The notes below the pieces were generated by a model. The model was not told the origin of the DNA, searched no databases, and saw only the letters and a list, made by a program, of their open reading frames with translations. The position numbers and the translations under genes were made by a program. Below, piece by piece: positions 57,095 through 64,000 of a stretch of DNA of 64,000 nt. The stretch's first letter is position 1; every line of letters begins with the position of its first letter. Location of the stretch: positions 13,575,950-13,639,949 of the forward strand of contig NC_037596.1 of the NCBI RefSeq assembly GCF_003073045.1, written 5' to 3'. Source of the stretch: Pomacea canaliculata. Taxonomy: Eukaryota; Mollusca; Gastropoda; Architaenioglossa; Ampullariidae.

Positions 57095-60000
57095 ATGGCT
57101 GCGAAAGGAACAGGGCCTCTGGCTAATTTAAATGAGGCACAAACTTTATGCCTCATCGAGTTGCTGAACTCACACAGCGAGCTTTGGGACTCTCGACTTC
57201 CAAAATACAGGAATAAACATTTGTGGACCTCATTGAAGCTATCATTCGAGGCCAGTATGAACATTGAAATGCACAGGTATGTACCAATTGTGATGTTGAT
57301 CGTGTCATTAAAAAATTGCACTAATGTTTGATGATGTATGGTTGATATTTTTGCGTTTCTTTCATTGATTGTGCTTTCTATTTTCGTCTGTGTGGAATTG
57401 TGGCTTTTTATTTGTAATGCTCACTAGTAATGTCATTATTCAAGTCGTCGAAACCTTTCATCAATGTCAAACGATCATGTTTTTAAATGCAGTTTCTGTC
57501 TTGTAAACAGATCCCAGCTTTCAGGCTTTTATTCTTATTTGAATGGTATAAACGATCATATGTAGAGAAGCACATTTGGGGCTACACTACGCACATGCGA
57601 ACAAAAGCCATTGTAAAGAATACAGTGACTGTCAACAATTCATTATTATTATGAAAACTAGACTCGCTGTAAACTTGTTGCAAGGATATGTACAAGATTA
57701 AATGTATTAGACATATTTTTATGAACATCATGTTTAAAAATATTTTACCACCGTCAATGATACAAATTTAATGCTGGTCCAGTATAAATATTATGATTGC
57801 AAGATACTACATAATGGTCAACATATAGCTGAGAAAGATTAAAATTTTCCCCATGCATACTTTTTGTTAACAAAATGTGTAAAATAATTATTTGTCCATG
57901 ATAACTGGTTTGCATGTGACAGACTTGCCCATAGTTATGTAGTGTTTTTCGAACGCAAGCTACCTTTTCGTACACAATATTATCTGGAACTAAAAGCTTC
58001 ACATGCACTTTCGCTCTGTCATTCTGCAGTAATAATTTGTGTAAATGATTAATGTCTATTTTATTTGATTCATGCCAAATATTAAAAGAACAATTTATGT
58101 AGCAAACCCTTCCACCATTAAAATCTTAACACAACACTTCTATGCAGCCATGATATAATGTTTTATTGCAATATCTTTCAGTGGAACACCTGCAGGCAAA
58201 ATTTGCCAGTTTGCGAAATATGTTTGCGAGGGAACTTCGCAAGAAGAACCAAACTAAAATAAGCGGGGCGGGCACTGAAGATCTGTACCGGTCTACATGG
58301 CCCTATTTTCAGCACCTGCAGTTTTTGCTGCCTGTAATGTCCATCACAAAACCCACAGTGACAAACTTGGTAAGTTAAACAGGCTTCTGATTCAATTCAA
58401 TTCAATGGAACTTTACTATCTCACTAGGAGAAATTATATGACGTGGTATAACAACTGGCAATAGAGGTTTTTGGTTCTAGGAACAGGACAAATGATGGAT
58501 TTTTCCAGATATTTGGTACAGTACTCGCTTTTACAGACCAAGAGAACAACTGAGTAAAAACACCAGACAGCTGAGTCGCACAGTTTTTCAACACTCTTCC
58601 ACAAATACCATCAGGGCCATATGCGTTCCTCACATTCGCCTGTCTAAAAAGGGATAAAACAGCGTTTTCCTTAATCACAAAGTCATCCAATTCGCTCCCA
58701 TGCTGCTCCTCCTCTACTCTCTCCTCCAGTGCAGAAATCACATTAAATAACTCCTCCCCAACATCATCCCTCTCAAAGCGACAATAAAATGCATTCAGTT
58801 TGTTTGCATAATCTACTCTGTAGGCAGGAATAAGACGTACATAAGACGATTTGAGGGAGCTGGATGGATTTGAATGCATTAGAATGTTGCCGTAGCAACG
58901 ATCGGGGTCACCATCAAGACGGGTATTACGGGTATTGTTTGAAAGCAGGCAGGGCAGATCGTACAACCCCAGTTATTAAAATCACCAAGTACAAAGTTAG
59001 GAGCATCTGGGTTAAGTGACTGTAGCGATCGGACAACTTCGGCGATCTCCATGGCGGCGCGTGACAGTTTCGCTGTCGGGTGCGCATACACAACAGTCCA
59101 AACTCACGTGGCAGATACTTGGGCGTGAGAAATATGTCGATTGAGCGTCTGGATATCGGTCGCCATGTTGACCCGGTGTGCCAGCAACAACACCAACTCT
59201 GAATGCACAGAAAACAACTTAAGATAATTAAGCATTTAAGAAAAAGTACAGCCAGTCCTTTTGTTGGTCAGCAATGAACTAAACATTGTATTTATCATGT
59301 GAAGAAGCATGAAACTACATAATGTTGCTGTCATTTACTGAAAAAAACGTTTAAAATATGTACTGAAACTTTCCCCTGAACTTTTTATGTTAATGGCAAA
59401 AGATTTGACAATAATCGACTACAATACACAGATAAAAAGAAGTATATAAAATGATACATTTTACACAAATTTATTTAATAATAATAATGCAAACTTATAA
59501 TGCGCAGAATCACAAATAAGATGGATCGCACACTCTGCGCAGAACAATTTAATAAAAAGAAACATAACAACCAATAGACAGTGAGGTACACATAGGGACT
59601 ATTTCTAACCAAAAAAGCTGTTAAGAGACCAGTTAATATCAAATATCAAATTTTATATTTGGTCCCATTGCCAGGGAACTTGACCTGGGCCACAAAAGTA
59701 ATCACATAACTTATCCCGTATCTGTCTGTCAAAGACACTGGAGTTGTTACTTGTGAAGAAAGATTGTCTTTCTTCAGGGCTATCTCTGCACCATCTCACA
59801 CCTCTCTGTCTGATATCTTGTGCATAGGCCACATCCTTTTCTGACCTTAGGAAATTGTGCAGAGCTACACAACATTCTACAACACAAGATGCCACTTCAG
59901 GTTGTAGGCTAATTGCGTGGGAGAGCACACGGAACCTGTGAACCAATATACCAAAAGCATTCTCTGATACACGACGCGCCCTGCTTAACCGATAGTTAAA

Positions 60001-60982
60001 AACTTTTTCTGGCTCCTTCAGTTCCCTTTGAGGGTATGGCTTAATAAGATATTTTTTGAAAGGGAAAGCTTCATCACCAACAAGCACATAAGGAAGGCTT
60101 ATATTTGTGTTGGGAAGGTTTCGTTCTGCTGGGATATTTACACTTGCTTTCCAATGCTTTTGCCAGTGATGAGCATGAAAATATGCCAGCATCATTATTT
60201 CGGCCATTAGCTCCTATATCGTACCATACAAACCGATATAGGGCATCAACAACAGCTAAAAGAACAATTGAATAGAAGTCTTTATAATTGTAAAACGTGG
60301 AGCCACTCTTTGGTGGTGCTTTAAGGGCAACATGTTTCCCATCAATGGCACCAATGCAGTTGGGAAAGTTCCACTTTTCTTCAAAAGCCACTGCAATCGC
60401 TTGCCATTCTGTGTTGGGAACCTGAAAACATTACAAAAGATCAGTTACTAAATAAGTGAAGTCATGATTTTGTGTATCACTTGTAAAGTAATTATTCTTT
60501 TATTAATTTCCCTTTCGTTTACATTACAGGATACAGATACACCAGTGTCTGAAGGGGAGATGGTGACTGAAGAGGACCAAAATGAAGCTCAAATTCATAC
60601 AAGTTCCGAAGGGGTGGGGAACACTTCCATCGAATGGGAGGATGGAAATGCAATGGCAGAAACTGCAGAGACACCAGAACAAAACTTTGTAAAAAGTAAT
60701 AAAAAAAGAAAACGAAATGCATCTGGTGACCTTACTGACTGTGTCCTACAGTATTTCCAAAAGAAAAAGCAAGAAGACAACAGAGATGTAATGTCATTTA
60801 ACAACGCAGATCATGTATGGGCAATGCATCTTGTACATGGCACCTCAAAGATATCAAATGAATCACAAAGAGAGCTGCTTAAAATAGAAATGCAAGAACT
60901 TCTTCAGAAGTATCAGAGAGCACAGTTAATGAGCAGAGCAACAGCAATATGTGATTATTTCCTAGGAGACTTCCTAAAATGA
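57095..60982 (+). CDS. MADF-BESS DNA-binding protein of the Harbinger element, three exons
   Basis: Exon 1 (57095-57276) starts MAAKGTGPLANLNEAQTLCL and has LWDSRLPKYRNK, the N-terminal half of a MADF (Myb/SANT-like) domain. Exon 2 (about 58176-58370) supplies the rest: LQAKFASLRNMFARELRKK and YRSTWPYFQHLQFL. Exon 3 (60530-60982) is acidic, then basic (NKKRKRNASGD), and ends with a BESS-like helix (RELLKIEMQELLQKYQ). The exon 2-3 junction is phase 0 and in frame. The exon 1-2 junction as read is out of phase, so the gene may be disrupted there or use another acceptor. In Harbinger elements this partner guides transposase to DNA. Its last intron encloses the transposase's last exon. Confidence 0.72.
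58390..59200 (-). mobile_element. CR1/L2-like LINE fragment with internal deletion, in the MADF gene intron
   Basis: On minus, FLTPKYLPREF near 59130 and, after a shift, VYAHPTAKLSRAAMEIAEVV and PNFVLGDFN belong to the apurinic-endonuclease domain. After a jump near 58960 the frame continues with DYANKLNAFYCRFERDD and AYGPDGICGRVLKNCATQLS, from the start of the reverse transcriptase, then stops. The middle of the endonuclease C-terminus is missing and there is no 3' tail. Confidence 0.75.
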
Positions 60983-63909
60983 TCTCTTTTCTGTTTCAAT
61001 CTTTATTTTCTGTTTACTTTTCTTGACATTTTAAAATAACTAATATGTTTACATGTTCATTTTACTTGTTGAACTTTTTGTGCAAAGTAGTTGTTTGCAG
61101 AAGAAAGCTGTTTGTATGATGGGATTCAATTTATTTTATTCCAGGGCCATTGCCCTATGGAATGGGACAACAATATTACAATTCACGCTATTTATATAAA
61201 CTGATATAAGAAAAAAAATGACACTCATGCTAGCTGACTAGGAGAAGTAATGCGGTAATATACAGGTAGTCTCGGGTTCGACGGGGATCCGTTCTACCCG
61301 GCGTCGACCGAATTTCGACGTAAGTCGGATCATACGTTCATACAGTACTGTACCATAATACAGTAAGTACTGCATTAGCTATCCAAACACCTATCCTAAC
61401 ACAGTACCCCTGTTAAATGTTGTAGTACAGAGTAATAATATGTACTGTTGTAACAGTATAAACATGGTACAGAAACAAGATAAACAAATTCAAAGAGCGA
61501 ACAGGCTTGCTTATTGGGAGGAGCTGCAGAAGGCGCTGGATACTGGGGAGGTGAGTCAAGAGGTAGCTGAAGAGGATACAGGTTAGGATCTGTTGCAAAG
61601 GCCTCTCTACCTTCTTGAAGTACTGCTGCAGTTTAGTTTGGAAGGAGGCCATCTTCTCTCCAAGATTCCTTGTAACACCTAAGGGAATCCATGACTCCTC
61701 TGGCAATAGTGTACCTTTCATTTGTGATCCTCAGCTCAAACCTTGACAACCCTTCCTGTATCAGGGCAAAACCTGCTGCAGCCTGCTTGTAATCTTCTTA
61801 GGTCTGGGTTGGTATGTCTTCCTCTTCCTCTATCATTGATTCTCAGTTGAATAAGGTCTCAGCAGATAATCATGAGATTTGCAGTGCTGCTCTGGTGACA
61901 TCATGTTCTCAATGCGTCACTCTTTGACTTTCACAACTGTTTGGTCTGCTTAACCAGAATCCCACAGCATCAAGATGTTGTATGTTCAAGTCCTTTAGAG
62001 TCAAGTCCTATTCTTTTCAGTTGCTGCTAAGCATTACAATGACCCTTCGGATAGTAGGCCAGCAATGACTCCTATTAGGGCAGTGGTTTAGGTGGAAGGT
62101 AAACCACTTGCATTAGGGTTAAAGTCATCCAGATGGGCAGGGTGTCCAGGGGCATTGTCCAGATGCAACACCTTAAAGGGGTTCTTATCCTTGAGGTACA
62201 ATACCGCATACGTTGGCACAAAATGGTGGTGAACAGTCATCAAACACTGCAATGTCACCATGCCTTCCTACAAGACTTCCAGATGACTGGTAGTTGACCC
62301 TTTGAAATTTGAGTGCCCTTGGATTCTAGCCTGATACCCAGCATGGGCTTCAGTTTGTATTCAAGCAGCATTGCCCCAAAAAGCAAAGTCAGTCTCTCCT
62401 TGCCACTTTATGACCTGGTGCTGACTTCTCCTCCTTGGCGATGTACGTACGGTAGGCAACGTTTCCAAACAGCTGTCTCAGTTGAGTTGAGCACAGTAAC
62501 CCCCTCTCAATGCCAATGCATTAGGAAACTCAGTTGCTGCTTCTCATCAGCACTAGCAGGCTTCACTTGCACTTTAATGTTATGAAATTGGCACGATCCT
62601 TACTCATAACAACCCTATCGTTCTTCACTTCACTTTCCTTCCCTTTTTCTCTTTTCACGCTCAAACAGTACGCCTAGCTTTCCTGAATAACATAAAACTC
62701 ACAGGGATACGGCGTTGATTTTGTCCATCTTGTTTGCGATCTTATTCCTGATAATCGTAGCGAACAGTCGAACGATTAGTCTAATGACCTGCCATTTCTG
62801 TTGTGTCCCCTTCTCAGATTGCTGATATCCTTTCACCTATGGTGATGGCCTTCCTTTTTTGATGCACTGTTATCAGATGAATTTTCGTTGTAATGAAGGG
62901 TGTTATGGCGTGCAGGAGTCATTTTCTTCGTGTAACCGGATACAGTGTACGTACTGTACTGGTCTATGACTTCCGCCGCACGTGGAATAAGGCGCAAGCA
63001 CAGTTTGACTTACGACCTAACCTCGTAAGTGGGAATGAGTGTCGTAACACGAACGACGTAAGTCGAGACCGTCGTAACCCGAGGACTACCTGTATCATTC
63101 TATAGCACTGTTTCTATTTTCAATGCATAAAACACATATGATAGATTCTTTTTTATGTTACTTTTTGTCTGTAGATGCTAAATAACTCAGTTTGATTTAG
63201 CCCTACATCTAAATCACGTTCAATACCACTTTTAAATCCGCTTGATATTGTCTGACGATATTTTTTCTATCCTCTTTTAATCTCTATTTACTATAATCTA
63301 CACTTTACTACTAACATCACACAGTGAATTATCTATAATTACTAGAGATGCTAGTCACCAGGCTACTCTATTGAGTTTAAATGTATGCAGTTTATGATTT
63401 TGTGTGAGGGTAGGTGTTAAGTGATAAAGTTCCAGGTGCATGCAAGTATTGGTGTGACATGGGTAGTGATTTTCTGTGTTAGGTATGCAGGTAGTACAAA
63501 ATGTGGTGCAACTGCATGTGTGGTTACTTGAAGTGGTGGCTTGTCATTCAGATGGTTCCTAGTGCAGCGTAATTGATGATATTCTTGGCTTTTTCTGCTG
63601 AAGCATCATAGTGACTGACTAGAATATACAATGCTATGCATAATATTATATTTTTGCCCCTTGTGGACTGCTTTTACAGATAAAACTAGTATTAGTATTG
63701 TGAGATTGAAGGAAAGAAAGTATAACTGTCAAATTTGTATCAACATGTTCACTTGCTGCTGTTCAGTAAAAACCTGTTGCAATCATTACCTACCTTCAAG
63801 TATTGATCTTTAAGAGCAGCAGTTATCGCTTTTGCAGGTTTCAGGATAATCTTTTCCACTGTTGTTCGTCCAAGCCGATATAAAAAATGATAGGAATGGT
63901 AGCTGTCTC
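59650..63909 (-). CDS. Harbinger-type (HARBI1-like) DDE transposase, partial, with one frameshift
   Basis: Two exons are visible on minus. The upstream one (63909-63794) encodes DSYHSYHFLYRLGRTTVEKI, a helix-turn-helix-like region, and ends phase 0 at a GTAGGT donor. The last (60421-59650) starts at a CAG acceptor in phase 0 and carries NFPNCIGAIDGKHVALKAPP (first Asp), DIGANGRNNDAG, then after a one-base shift near 60150 VLVGDEAFPFKKYLIKPYP (second Asp) and RARRVSENAFGILVHRFRVL (Glu). It ends PWQWDQI. All three catalytic residues are present. Earlier exons lie right of the window. The 3.4-kb intron contains the other gene's last exon and a Tigger insertion. Confidence 0.8.
61263..63092 (-). 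mobile_element. Decayed Tigger/pogo element of a second family
   Basis: The left end is CAGGTAGTCTCGGGTTCGAC and the right end in reverse complement is CAGGTAGTCCTCGGGTTACG, with TA on both sides (61261-61262 and 63093-63094). The minus strand carries a transposase ruined by stops and shifts. It starts near 62925 with MTPARHNTLHYNEN, and APGHKVARRD is recognisable near 62420. The remnant ends at 61721-61413. At 1830 bp the element is nearly full length. It lies in the intron of the Harbinger transposase. Confidence 0.83.
63095..63790. other. Remainder of the transposase intron
   Basis: AT-rich with no recognisable exon or repeat on either strand. It separates the Tigger insertion from the upstream transposase exon at 63794-63909. 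Confidence 0.55.
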
Positions 63910-64000
63910 CTGAAAAGAAGTGGTAAAGCACAAACATTAGGACATTTCCATCTAAATATTACATAATTGTGTTATAACTATATTTTTGTAATGTGTTGTC

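Larger units (their letters stand above)
56940..64000. mobile_element. Second PIF/Harbinger element, running off the right edge
   Basis: The left end is probably at 56940, reading AGGCCCGGGCACACGAGA after a TTA, which suits the TWA target preference of the superfamily. Inside are a MADF-BESS partner gene on plus and a transposase gene on minus. The right inverted end is outside the window, so the border cannot be confirmed. Two later insertions (58390-59200 and 61263-63092) enlarge it. Confidence 0.65.

Overview
This is eukaryotic DNA, most likely from a mollusc and probably a gastropod. Genes are sparse and have GT-AG introns, AATAAA signals and a TATA-box promoter, and there are many DNA transposons and non-LTR retrotransposons. 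The one long intact host-type gene is a single-exon rhodopsin-class GPCR of the kind expanded as chemosensory receptors in gastropods (29849-30931, minus). The organism call is an inference from that receptor type and the transposon mix.

Left half (1-31.8 kb): a direct segmental duplication with three partial copies. Copy 1 is 1-11413, copy 2 is 14859-20544 (right part missing) and copy 3 is 22252-31805 (left part missing). Each copy has a TATA box and a short first exon encoding a signal peptide, with a 42-bp minisatellite in the following intron. The two long copies also hold a candidate terminal exon with AATAAA and, on the opposite strand, the chemosensory GPCR. The GPCR is intact in copy 3 and broken in copy 1. 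The copies act as empty-site controls for one another, so several transposon insertions can be defined almost to the base: a hAT-like element with an 8-bp target duplication, a Tigger-like element at a TA, and a retrotransposon tail. A foldback element with a 9-bp target duplication sits in the copy-2 minisatellite. Between copies 1 and 2 lie a 5' Tigger fragment and a 5'-truncated LINE with a 17-bp target duplication.

Middle (32-44 kb): a signal-peptide-like ORF beside a LINE 3' end, a decayed Harbinger-like gene, a long stretch with no gene I recognise, a Ty3/gypsy gag fragment with a probable LTR, a Mutator-like transposase fragment, and simple repeats.

Right part (44-64 kb): almost entirely transposons. 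A 4574-bp PIF/Harbinger element (44317-48890) has perfect 17-bp inverted ends, a two-exon DDE transposase with one apparent frameshift, and a convergent five-exon Myb/SANT-like partner gene whose splice phases all agree. It sits in a field of broken Mutator-like copies, one of which is interrupted by a hAT fragment. Next come an RTE-type endonuclease fragment, a LINE with a 5' inversion (twin-priming signature) interrupted by a segment encoding a 2A-like motif, and a second Harbinger element running off the right edge. In that second element the MADF-BESS partner gene (plus) and the transposase gene (minus) are interlocked: each gene's last exon lies in the other's intron, and both introns carry later insertions.
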